Assembly (NCBI GenBank): GCA_004173515.1 | Contig: SECN01000022.1 | Coordinates: 1 to 38,668, forward strand | Direction: 5' to 3' | DNA length: 38,668 nucleotides | From: Myxococcaceae bacterium | Lineage (GTDB): Bacteria; Myxococcota; Myxococcia; Myxococcales; Myxococcaceae | Shown here: positions 15,860-23,259 of the stretch, piece by piece | Numbering within the stretch: position 1 is the first letter of the stretch | Layout of the letters: each line of letters opens with the position of its first letter | Translations under genes and position numbers: made by a program | The notes under the pieces: model-generated | Database searches by the model: none | What the model was told of the DNA's origin: nothing | Seen by the model: the letters and a program-made list of their open reading frames with translations, nothing else

Positions 15860-16333
15860 TCATGCCTCCGGGGGACGAGGGCGTGCCCAGAGGACATCCC
15901 AGGTCCAATCCGGAGGGGTGTGGCCGGGGATGATGAAGCGCGCGACGACCTGGGTGGCGGCGACCTGGGCCCCCTGTTGTCGCGCTTCGGCGAACAGCTG
16001 CGCGAGCAACGAGTCGCCATCCACGTAGCTCGCGAACAGCATGCCGGAGTCGCCCACGGGGACGGCAGGCTCCTGGTCCGGGGCGCGTGACGTGAGGCCC
16101 CAGACGACGAGGACGTCCTCGTAGAGCTCGTCCAGGTCATACAGCGGAGCGTGGACGCCCCGCGCCCCGCAGGCGCAATCCCAGCCAAAGCCCCCGCTCA
16201 GCAGGCCCTGCTGGAGCTTCCGTCCGCGCGCCGGTGCGCCACAGAGGCCACACTTCAAGGGGGCCACGCCGCCCACCAACTGTTGCTGGGCGTCGAGTTC
16301 GATGCGGATCGCTTCGGTGGGTTCAGGCGGCAT
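15860..16333 (-). CDS. Hypothetical protein with possible zinc-ribbon cysteines
   Basis: I start at ATG 16333 (MPPEPTEAIRIELDAQQQ); a GTG at 16345 would add four residues. The 157-residue soluble protein has two cysteine pairs, CGLC near residue 30 and CAC near residue 55 (GFGWDCACGARG), spaced as in a small zinc ribbon. After them comes an alpha/beta region (LYEDVLVVWGLTS, FIIPGHTPPDWTWDVLWARP) without a family I recognise. Function unknown. Confidence 0.6.
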   Translation of the reverse strand: MPPEPTEAIRIELDAQQQLVGGVAPLKCGLCGAPARGRKLQQGLLSGGFGWDCACGARGVHAPLYDLDELYEDVLVVWGLTSRAPDQEPAVPVGDSGMLFASYVDGDSLLAQLFAEARQQGAQVAATQVVARFIIPGHTPPDWTWDVLWARPRPPEA

Positions 16334-16426
16334 GTGGTCAGGCACCCCGTCGGGCCATCAGTGCTTCCCGGCCGGTGAATCACATCACCAGAAGCCCTCG
16401 TCTGTCTCTCACCGCGTCCAGGGGCG

Positions 16427-17896
16427 TCAGCCCTCGTCCCGGACCTGTCCCGCGGCCAGCTTCACCGCATCCAGGAGGGCGTGGAGGGTCTGTTCGTCGG
16501 TGGCCGGTGCCATGACGGTCGCGCGCAGCCAGCGCGTTCCCCCGACCATGGAGGACGCCAGATGGAAGCGGCCGCCAGCGATGAGCCGATCCCGGAGCGC
16601 GACCTGCCTCGGGTCCCCCTGGGCATCGCGGTGGCGGAAGCAGACCACGTTGCTCTGTGGCTCGAACGGCGTCTCGAAGTCGGTCCTCGCCCGCAGCAAC
16701 TCCCACAGCCGGTGCGCGGTGGCGTACCGGCCGGCGACATAGCGGCCGAGCCCCGCTTCTCCCCTCCAGGCCAGGTTGAGGAAGAGCTTGAGCCCCAGTT
16801 GGGCCTTGGCGCCTTCCACGGTCCGGGTCATCAGGTCGGGACCGCCTCGGTCGTCGTCGAAGAACAGGTAGTCCGCCTCCTGGCGGAACGCCCGGTCCAG
16901 GTCCGTCTTGTTCTTCAGGAGCACGGCGGCGGCCAGCGTCGATGTCCGCAGCATCTTGTGCGCATCCCAGATGACCGAGTCCGCCAGGTCGATGCCGGTC
17001 AGCAGCCGCTTGAGCGTGGGCACCAGCAGGGCCGAACCTCCGTGCGCGGCATCGACGTGGAACCACAGCCCGCGCTGGTTGCACAGCCGGCCCATGCCGA
17101 GCAGCTCATCGTAGAGCCCGGTGGCGGGCGCGCACGCGTTCGCCACGACCGCCATCACCGTGTGTCCCTGTCGCTCCTGGGACTCGACGACCTCGGGGAT
17201 GGCGCTGACGACGACCCGCCCGAGCGGATCACAAGGCAGGACCACCACCGCGTCGCGGCCCAGGCCAAGGATGGCCGAGGCCCTCTGGATGGAGAGGTGA
17301 CACGCCGCTGGTGCCAGGATGACCGCCCGGCGCGGCACCCCCGTGTTCCACGCCTCGGGGAAGGCGCGCGCGCGGGCCGCGAGCAGCGCCGTGACGTTGG
17401 CCAGCGAGCCTCCGTTGACCAGCACCCCTCCGGCGGAGCGCCCGGCCCAGCCGACCTTGTCCAGCATCCAGTCGATGACGGCCAGCTCGACGGTGGCCGC
17501 CGCAGCCCCCATCTCATACAGCGACATGGCGTTGTTCGTGACGCCGTGGATCAGGTCTCCCAGCGCGGCCGGCAGGTCGGGGCTCGCGCACTGATGGGCC
17601 AGGTACCCCGGGTGGTGCAGCCGGGTCCCCTCGTCGAGATAGGTCGCCAGGAAGCCATCGAGCGACCTGGCATCCATGCCGCCCTCCCGGATCCATGTAG
17701 CCAAGGACAGCCTTCGCGCCAGCTCCTCCGGAGGCTGTCGTGAGATGACCCGCGCCGTTCCTCGCTGGCTGTCATCCACGTAGGCCCGGAGCCGTCGCAC
17801 CGTGACGTCGATGGCTCTGTCCCATTCCGACAGCTCCCAGACGCCATCTGCGGCGGTGACGCCGGTCCGGGCCAGGTCCTCGGGTCGGTGGGTCAT
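16427..17896 (-). CDS. PLP-dependent group II decarboxylase
   Basis: The ATG at 17896 overlaps the stop of the SDR gene (ATGA), so the two form an operon. The 489-residue protein is a fold-type I PLP decarboxylase: HHPGYLAHQ near residue 95, the phosphate-loop region VLVNGGSLANV (158-168), stacking His200 (AACHLSIQRAS), Asp282 (HVDAAHGG) for the pyridine nitrogen, and Schiff-base Lys314 in WDAHKML. Family members decarboxylate glutamate, aspartate, 2,4-diaminobutyrate or aromatic amino acids; the stand-alone pairing with an SDR suggests a small secondary pathway rather than housekeeping. Substrate not predictable from what I can see. Confidence 0.88.
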   Translation of the reverse strand: MTHRPEDLARTGVTAADGVWELSEWDRAIDVTVRRLRAYVDDSQRGTARVISRQPPEELARRLSLATWIREGGMDARSLDGFLATYLDEGTRLHHPGYLAHQCASPDLPAALGDLIHGVTNNAMSLYEMGAAAATVELAVIDWMLDKVGWAGRSAGGVLVNGGSLANVTALLAARARAFPEAWNTGVPRRAVILAPAACHLSIQRASAILGLGRDAVVVLPCDPLGRVVVSAIPEVVESQERQGHTVMAVVANACAPATGLYDELLGMGRLCNQRGLWFHVDAAHGGSALLVPTLKRLLTGIDLADSVIWDAHKMLRTSTLAAAVLLKNKTDLDRAFRQEADYLFFDDDRGGPDLMTRTVEGAKAQLGLKLFLNLAWRGEAGLGRYVAGRYATAHRLWELLRARTDFETPFEPQSNVVCFRHRDAQGDPRQVALRDRLIAGGRFHLASSMVGGTRWLRATVMAPATDEQTLHALLDAVKLAAGQVRDEG

Positions 17897-18714
17897 GGCG
17901 CTTCCTGCCGGCCGGTGAGCAGGCCCGGATGGGCTCCGAGCCCCAGGGAGGCGTCCAGGACCGCGCCATGCAGGACGCGGGCTTCGGGCTGGCAGAGCCA
18001 ACGCACCAGCTCCGCGATCTCCTGGGCTTCAATCAGTCTGCCCTTGGGCAGCCGTGCCAGCAATGCCTGTCGGGCCACGTCCTCCAGCGCATCCAGGGTG
18101 CTCGCCCGGAACATCGGGGTGTCGGTGGCCCCGGGCGCGACACAGACCACGGTGACGGGTGCGTGGGACAACTCCGCGGCCAGTTGCCGGGTCAGGAAGG
18201 CGATGGCTGCCTTGCTCATTCCATCCGCCGCGCGAAACCCGGGGAAGGCCGCGAAGGCTCCATCCACGCTGGACAGCATCACCACCGTGCCATGGCCTTG
18301 TTCCACCATCCTGGGCAAGAGCAGCCGCGTCAGCCACAGGGGACCCAGGCAGTTGACCCGGAAGAACAACTCATCCTCCACCGCCGCCGAGCCTCCTCCG
18401 TCCGCCTTCACCGTCTCCGTTCCCACGGCGGCGTTGTTGATGAGGATGTCGACCGGACCGGGCAGCTTGCCGACCAGCTCCTGCACCTGCGCCCAGTTCC
18501 CCTGGTCCAGCGGAAAAGCCAGATGTACTGTGTCACCGTCTCCACCCAGCTCGCGAAGCAATGCCAATGCCCGCTCCTGCCCGTGGTGATAGGTCAGCCA
18601 CACCCGGTCCCCCTGGCCTGCCATCGCACGGACGACCTGGGCTCCAATCCCACTCGAGCCTCCGGTGACCAGGACATTGCGGCCCGTCCGCCCCGACTCA
18701 TCGGCATGATTCAT
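17893..18714 (-). CDS. SDR-family protein with the catalytic Tyr replaced by Asp
   Basis: The 273-residue protein starts at ATG 18714 with AGGA seven bases before it. It has a classical SDR frame: TGGSSGIG (17-24) for the cofactor, NNAA (93-96), Ser148/149 (MLSSVDGAF), and SKAA with Lys168. The residue four before the lysine, normally the catalytic Tyr of YxxxK, is Asp164 (RAADGMSKAA; codon GAT read on the minus strand). PGATDTPMF follows as usual. Either the protein uses another acid, or it is a non-catalytic binding or scaffold SDR for the coupled decarboxylase. A 17-base inverted repeat lies upstream at 18778. Confidence 0.88.
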   Translation of the reverse strand: MNHADESGRTGRNVLVTGGSSGIGAQVVRAMAGQGDRVWLTYHHGQERALALLRELGGDGDTVHLAFPLDQGNWAQVQELVGKLPGPVDILINNAAVGTETVKADGGGSAAVEDELFFRVNCLGPLWLTRLLLPRMVEQGHGTVVMLSSVDGAFAAFPGFRAADGMSKAAIAFLTRQLAAELSHAPVTVVCVAPGATDTPMFRASTLDALEDVARQALLARLPKGRLIEAQEIAELVRWLCQPEARVLHGAVLDASLGLGAHPGLLTGRQEAP

Positions 18715-18777
18715 GACATGTCCTGATCCGCCCCAGAACCGAGCGCGACTGCGATGTCAGTCAATGCGCCTGTCCAA

Positions 18778-18794
18778 TGGCTTTGATAAAGCCA
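18778..18794. promoter_or_regulatory. Inverted repeat upstream of the SDR/decarboxylase operon
   Basis: TGGCTTT, GAT, AAAGCCA form a 7-base-arm palindrome 64 bases upstream of the SDR start, AT-richer than its surroundings. This is the size and position of a repressor or activator operator for a dimeric regulator; the regulator is not in the window or cannot be named. Confidence 0.45.
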
Positions 18795-18971
18795 ATCTCT
18801 ACACCCTGGGTCATCTCCAATCCATCCGTTGCATGGACGATGAAAGGGTGAAGTCCGTGTCGGGTGGGAAACGATGGGGGTGCCCCGCGAGGCAGGACCG
18901 CCCACTCGCCCGGACGACGGCAAGAGCGCCAGGGACGAGGACCCTTTCCTCGAACGGTCGCGGACCCGGGC

Positions 18972-19673
18972 CTACGTCATCGACGAGCGCGTGACGACCG
19001 ACGGGTGATTCACGTTCGCGGCGCTCGGCCCCCGGGCTGACAGGGCGATGCAGAGCTGCGCGGCCCAGTACAGCAGCATGATGGCGTAGCCCGCGCCGGG
19101 CAGGGGCCGCACGAACAGCTTGATGGACAGCAGGCCGTCACTGGCGGCGAACAGCAGCGCGCCCGTGAACGCCAGCCACTGCTCGCGCCGCGCCAGCCCC
19201 GGACCGCCCAGCAGCGCCCAGGCCCGCCAGCCCATCGTGCAGATGACGGCGACATACGCCATCACGGGCAGCGCCATGCTCCCCAACCCGGGCCCCAGGG
19301 CCACGCTGGCGCCCACGGCCAGGACCAGGAAGGGGAGGGCCCTGCGCAGGTGGAGCTTCCGCGTCACGCAGAGGTAGCCGGCCGCATAGCTGACATGGGC
19401 CAGCAGGAAGGCCCCCAGGCCCGGCAGGAACAGCTCCGGCCCCACGTCCAACAGCACGTCTCCCAGCAGCGACAGGGCCAGTCCCGCGAAGATCCACCGT
19501 GCGTAGCGCCCCCGGGGCTGCCACAGCCACAGGAGCAGGCAGATCATCGGCAGCGCCTTGGTGGCCACGCGGAGGTCCCGGCGCTCCAGCTCCAGCACCA
19601 GCAGGAAGCCCACCGCGCCCGCCAGGCCCACGCCCGCGAGGATCCTCGTTCCACCTGTCAGCTCCCGACCCAT
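18972..19673 (-). CDS. YhhN/TMEM86-family membrane protein (lysoplasmalogenase-like)
   Basis: I start at ATG 19673 (MGRELTGGTRILAG) with AAGGTG upstream; a GTG at 19682 adds three residues. The 233-residue protein has about eight membrane helices. Family blocks are visible: KALPMICLLLWLW, ALSLLGDVLLDVG, FLLAHVSYAAGYL, GALLFAASDGLLSI and a final YAIMLLYWAAQLCIAL. Human TMEM86 members cleave the vinyl-ether of lysoplasmalogens; myxobacteria do make ether lipids, so such an activity is reasonable but inferred. It stands alone on this strand. Confidence 0.85.
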   Translation of the reverse strand: MGRELTGGTRILAGVGLAGAVGFLLVLELERRDLRVATKALPMICLLLWLWQPRGRYARWIFAGLALSLLGDVLLDVGPELFLPGLGAFLLAHVSYAAGYLCVTRKLHLRRALPFLVLAVGASVALGPGLGSMALPVMAYVAVICTMGWRAWALLGGPGLARREQWLAFTGALLFAASDGLLSIKLFVRPLPGAGYAIMLLYWAAQLCIALSARGPSAANVNHPSVVTRSSMT

Positions 19674-20038
19674 GGCGGGCACCTTACCCCGGGGTGTGCT
19701 CCAACCCCAGACAGTCGCATTCCCTTCTCCCGGGATTTTTTCCGCGAGACAGGACCGCTTCCGGTGAGTGATTCAATGACAACTGGATTTATACGCCCAG
19801 GTCCGTGCGCGTCATGAACGCTTCACCCTGAAGAATAGGCCCCGCCGTGGCCTGTTCAGAGGGAAGCCGGTGGGGCCGCCCTGCCTCGTCTGTCGAATGC
19901 GTTCGGGATTCGACCCCGGGAAAAAGTCGGCTCAGGGGGCTTGTGGCATGCGGGGCGGGCTGGCACCATTTGGAACGAAATGCTGGATATACCCGGATGG
20001 CGGGTGTCGGTGTGGCTGCCATTCGAATGGAGAACAGC
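19674..20038. other. Intergenic region, 365 bp, upstream of the RiPP cluster
   Basis: This gap between divergent genes should contain the promoter of the peptide cluster. An AT-richer patch (about 19735-19795, with TTTATAC at 19788) stands out from the GC-rich background, but I cannot place a convincing promoter. The open frame from 19847 into the hydroxylase gene lacks protein-like sequence before 20039. Confidence 0.5.
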
Positions 20039-21529
20039 GTGCAACGAACGGATGTGATCCGGCTCACCGACGGCCGACTTCTGCATCACGAGCAGTTCGG
20101 AGACTCCTCGCGGGTCGTGCTGCGCGTCAGCGAGCGCTACCGATTCGCGCTGGAGCTCCTGGCCCGGCGAGACGCTCGCCTGCGTGACGTCGCGGGCCGC
20201 ATCGAGACCTTGGACGCCACGACGGCGGAGGTCGTGTTTGGCGATCTGCTGGTGCGCGCGGCGCTGGAAGCCGCCATCAGCCGACTGGAGACGTCGGGGC
20301 CGGACGGGGCCGTGGGCGAGGAGCTGCCCGGGGTGCTGGAGGAGGCGCTCGCATGCGTCGCTCGAACGCCGGGCCGGTGCCTCTCGCGCTCCGCGATGGG
20401 ACGCGACCTGGCCGTGGGCCCCGAGGGCAGGGTCTGGGTGTGGGATCTCCCGGAGGAGTCGACGCCCCTTCGCGACAGGCTGCGCGAGAGCATCCGCACG
20501 GGGTTCATGCCGGGTGCTGAAAGCAGCGTCGACATCATCCGCCCCACGCTGGCCATGGTCGCGGGACTGGAGCGCGCATGCGCGCTGCTCCAGCGGCTGG
20601 TGCCGCAGATGACGGCCAGCATCTTCCGGCACCTGCACTCCATCGCCATCGCGAACATCCGGGGGCCGCGCGGCCGGATGTTGACGGGCTCCGGGGGCGA
20701 CGGCACCCCGTGCATGATCTTCATCGACCCGCACGAGTTGGAGAACCCCTGGGATACGGCGGGCCACATCCTCCATGAGGCGGTGCACCTCAAGCTCTCC
20801 GACCTGATCCGCACGGGCGCCATCGTGACGGACGACGGGCCCGTCGAGCTGGCCTGGGGCCGGAAGACGTCGCTGTCGAACAGCATCTTCGCCTACCACG
20901 CGTACGCGCACATGCAGGTGTTTCGCGCCGCCGTGGAGCACCTGGGGCCCGCCTGCCACGCCGAGTTCGGCGCGCCCCGGGACTACGTCGCTCCAGCGCA
21001 CGCGATGTCGGTGGTGAACAACGACACCCGCAAGCCCTTCTCCCGGGCGGAGGAGCGGCTCGACTTCCTGCACACCCAACTGGAAGGGCCCCTGGCGTCG
21101 CGGGTGACGCCGTATGGGCGGGAGATGATCGCCTGGCTCTGGGAGGCCATCCGTCCGCTGGAGGCATTGGGGGACGTACGGTCCGGCACGACGGCCGGGC
21201 CCGTCGCGACGCCGTCGGTTCCCAGCCTGGGACGGGCTCCCTCGCCGGTGCGCTATCGCCAGGGCCGGGACCTCTCCCTGCGCCGCTCGCCGTCATCAGA
21301 GGTGCTGTTCGCGCTGGATCCGGGCTCGCGGAAGATCGTCACGCTGAACCTCCCGGCCTGGCTGGCCTTCGAGTTGTGCGACGGCAAGACCGAGCAAGAG
21401 ATGCTGTCGTCCTATACCGCGTCGCTGGGGCTCGGGGCCGAGCGCGCCTGGGCGCAGCTCGCGCCGACCCTCGAGGGACTCGTGTCGAGTGGAATGATTG
21501 AACCGGTCAGCGAAGGGCGGGTGTCGTGA
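20039..21529 (+). CDS. Putative alpha-ketoglutarate/HExxH-type RiPP beta-hydroxylase with C-terminal PqqD-like RRE (paralogue 1)
   Basis: I choose GTG 20039, which has GGAG six bases upstream and whose start aligns residue for residue with the next gene (MQRTDVI...FGDS.R versus MGASDVI...FGDSPR). The 496-residue protein has the metal motif HEAVH (246-250) in NPWDTAGHILHEAVHLKL, followed by FAYHAYAH (284-291), a likely source of the third ligand, and PAHAMSVVNND. Residues about 420-490 (LFALDPGSRKIVTLNLPAWLAFELCDGKT to LVSSGMIEP) resemble PqqD, the winged-helix domain that binds RiPP leader peptides. HExxH proteins with this end are known as Fe(II)/alpha-ketoglutarate peptide beta-hydroxylases. 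No protease signal peptide is present. It overlaps the next gene by one base. Confidence 0.82.
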   Translation: MQRTDVIRLTDGRLLHHEQFGDSSRVVLRVSERYRFALELLARRDARLRDVAGRIETLDATTAEVVFGDLLVRAALEAAISRLETSGPDGAVGEELPGVLEEALACVARTPGRCLSRSAMGRDLAVGPEGRVWVWDLPEESTPLRDRLRESIRTGFMPGAESSVDIIRPTLAMVAGLERACALLQRLVPQMTASIFRHLHSIAIANIRGPRGRMLTGSGGDGTPCMIFIDPHELENPWDTAGHILHEAVHLKLSDLIRTGAIVTDDGPVELAWGRKTSLSNSIFAYHAYAHMQVFRAAVEHLGPACHAEFGAPRDYVAPAHAMSVVNNDTRKPFSRAEERLDFLHTQLEGPLASRVTPYGREMIAWLWEAIRPLEALGDVRSGTTAGPVATPSVPSLGRAPSPVRYRQGRDLSLRRSPSSEVLFALDPGSRKIVTLNLPAWLAFELCDGKTEQEMLSSYTASLGLGAERAWAQLAPTLEGLVSSGMIEPVSEGRVS

Positions 21530-22983
21530 TGGGCGCTTCGGACGTCATCCATGCGGCGGACCGGGCGCTCACGGCGCATCCCTCCTTCGGGGACTCGCCG
21601 CGCATCCTCGCGAAGGTCCTGACCCGCTATCGCTTCGGCCTGGAGCTGTTCGCCGAACGGCTGCCCTCGCTGGCGCACGCGGTGAGCACCGTGGAGGCGC
21701 TCGACGATGTCGACGCACGTCGCATCTTCTTCGACCCGCTGGTGCGGCTGACGCTGGAGCAGGCCTTCTCCGACCTGGAGGCCGGCCGGCTGGCCTCGCC
21801 CCATCCCCTCGAGGAGATGTTGCCCGGAGCCCTCCAGGCGCTTCCCCTGGGGCTGTGCGAGTCGCGCATGCCTTCGCGCTTCCGGGTGGGAACGGAGACT
21901 CCGAAGTGGCTGTGGGACGTGGCCCAGCGCGGTGATGCCTATTCCCAGGCGCTGCATCAGGCGTTCGATGGCATCTTCCTGACGAACCCCAAGAGCGGCG
22001 GGAAGCTGCTGAGCCCGGATGCCTCCGCGCAGGGGAAGATCAACGACTCCATCGCGCTGCTCTCCCAGCTGTTGCCCCACTCCGGGGCGAGCGCGCTGAC
22101 GCACATCGAGGCCATCGCGCTGCTCAGCGCCCGGCTCGAAGGTGGCACGGTGCTGTCCGCCGCCGGTGGGGACCTGACGCCCTCCACCATCTTCCTGTCG
22201 CTGAAGGACCTGGGGAACCCCTGGGATGTCGCCGGATGCCTGCTGCACGAGGGGCTTCACATGAAGCTCTTCGACGCGACCCGTTCGGTCTCCATCGCGG
22301 CGAAGCCCGAGGAGACCATCCAGGTGCCGTGGCGCGACGTGCGCTGGTCCATCGTCCGCACGGTGTTCGCCTACCATGTGTATGTCCACCTGGCGCTCTT
22401 CAAGGCCGCCGCGCTTTCGGCGGACCGTTCGCTGATTGAACGCTTCGGTGACCCGTCCGCCTACGCCACGCGTCCGCATGCGATGTCGGTGGTGAACAAC
22501 GATGGCGGCTCGCGCTTCGGGCGCTCGGTGGACCGGGCCCGCTACCTGGGCGAACAACTCCAGACGGAGTGGTCGCACCTGCTCACGCCGCAGGGACGGG
22601 ACTTCGTCCGGTGGCTGGCCGAATCCCTGGCACCCGTCGACCGCGAGGTGTTCAGCAAGGCAGCCCCCGGGCGCGCGGGCGCCCCGGAGAAGGCGGCCTA
22701 CCAGAAGGTTCGCGGTCTGCGGGCCCGCCCCTCGACCCGGGGCGAGTGCCTGATGGTTTTCTCGCCAGACGCGCCAAAGCTGCACTGGCTCGATCTGAAT
22801 GCGTGGTTGATCTTCGAACTCAGCGATGGCCGGACGTTCGCTGAGATGGAGCGGGCGTATCTGGAGGCGATCGGGGGGCGTGTTGCCCCCGATGAAGCAC
22901 GCCGCCAGTTGCGCACGGGGCTGGAGACGCTTGTACGCAGCACCCTCGTAGAGCCAACCCGGCAGCAAGGAGAAATCGCATGA
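21529..22983 (+). CDS. Putative alpha-ketoglutarate/HExxH-type RiPP beta-hydroxylase with C-terminal PqqD-like RRE (paralogue 2)
   Basis: The ATG at 21529 shares its A with the preceding stop (TGATG). The 484-residue protein is a clear paralogue of the previous one: RYRFGLELFAERL near the start, NPWDVAGCLLHEGLHMKLFDA with HEGLH at 240-244, FAYHVYVH (280-287) and RPHAMSVVNNDGG. The PqqD-like end runs from about 405 (LMVFSPDAPKLHWLDLNAWLIFELSDGRT) to LVEPT. The two proteins differ widely between the motifs, so they probably act on different residues of the same peptide. The stop overlaps the start of the peptide gene (ATGA), coupling enzyme and substrate translation. Confidence 0.82.
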   Translation: MGASDVIHAADRALTAHPSFGDSPRILAKVLTRYRFGLELFAERLPSLAHAVSTVEALDDVDARRIFFDPLVRLTLEQAFSDLEAGRLASPHPLEEMLPGALQALPLGLCESRMPSRFRVGTETPKWLWDVAQRGDAYSQALHQAFDGIFLTNPKSGGKLLSPDASAQGKINDSIALLSQLLPHSGASALTHIEAIALLSARLEGGTVLSAAGGDLTPSTIFLSLKDLGNPWDVAGCLLHEGLHMKLFDATRSVSIAAKPEETIQVPWRDVRWSIVRTVFAYHVYVHLALFKAAALSADRSLIERFGDPSAYATRPHAMSVVNNDGGSRFGRSVDRARYLGEQLQTEWSHLLTPQGRDFVRWLAESLAPVDREVFSKAAPGRAGAPEKAAYQKVRGLRARPSTRGECLMVFSPDAPKLHWLDLNAWLIFELSDGRTFAEMERAYLEAIGGRVAPDEARRQLRTGLETLVRSTLVEPTRQQGEIA

Positions 22984-23132
22984 ACAACGGATCGCAGTGG
23001 CTTGAGACCGTGAAGGACCTCCTGGCCAAGAAGGAGCAGCTGCAGGAGCCCACCGTGACGTGCGGGTCGAGTGCGGAGCGCCAGTGGTGGCCGCCGTACA
23101 TCGTCTCCGACACGGCGAAGAAGGAAGACTGA
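22980..23132 (+). CDS. Putative RiPP precursor peptide, 50 aa
   Basis: This small gene begins at ATG 22980, overlapping the stop of the second hydroxylase, with AAGGAG eight bases upstream. The first half (MNNGSQWLETVKDLLAKKEQ) is an amphipathic, charged helix suited to binding a PqqD-like domain. It is followed by LQEPTVTCGSSAE and a striking core RQWWPPYIVSDTAKKED with one Cys, two Trp, two Pro, Tyr and two Asp. The size, the coupling to RRE-bearing enzymes and the unlike halves make it the precursor candidate. Possible beta-hydroxylation targets include Asp, Tyr, Trp, Gln or Pro side chains; which are used is unknown. There is no double-Gly or other obvious cleavage site. Confidence 0.75.
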   Translation: MNNGSQWLETVKDLLAKKEQLQEPTVTCGSSAERQWWPPYIVSDTAKKED

Positions 23133-23165
23133 TTCAAGGTCGGTCCGATGATCCGCCCGCCGTGT

Positions 23166-23187
23166 CCGCGCTCGCATGCGGGCGCGG
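23166..23187 (+). terminator. GC-rich hairpin between peptide and flavoenzyme genes, possible attenuator
   Basis: CCGCGCTCG (23166-23174) pairs with CGGGCGCGG (23179-23187) around CATG, nine pairs with one T-G. There is no T-run. Lying directly after a precursor gene, it could stabilise the upstream message or lower read-through so that the peptide exceeds the downstream enzyme. This role is inferred. Confidence 0.4.
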
Positions 23188-23259
23188 CGGGCCCCAGGAC
23201 CGGACGACCGGACGTCGACGCAGTGCGGACCTCCCAGACCCGCCGAGGGCTTCCAGCGA

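Noticed and set aside
18874..19008. 44-codon plus-strand frame (MGVPREAGPPTRPDDG...) overlapping the end of the YhhN-type gene
   Set aside because: Protein-like charge pattern but no ribosome site, no homologue I recognise and an overlap with a well-supported gene; too weak to list.
19963..19985. TGGCACC...TTGG as a sigma-54 promoter for the RiPP cluster
   Set aside because: The -24 part fits, but no GC is found at the required distance for the -12 element.
20027..20038. ATG 20027 (or 19997) as the start of the first hydroxylase
   Set aside because: GTG 20039 has a properly spaced GGAG and aligns exactly with the start of the paralogue; the ATG overlaps that ribosome site.
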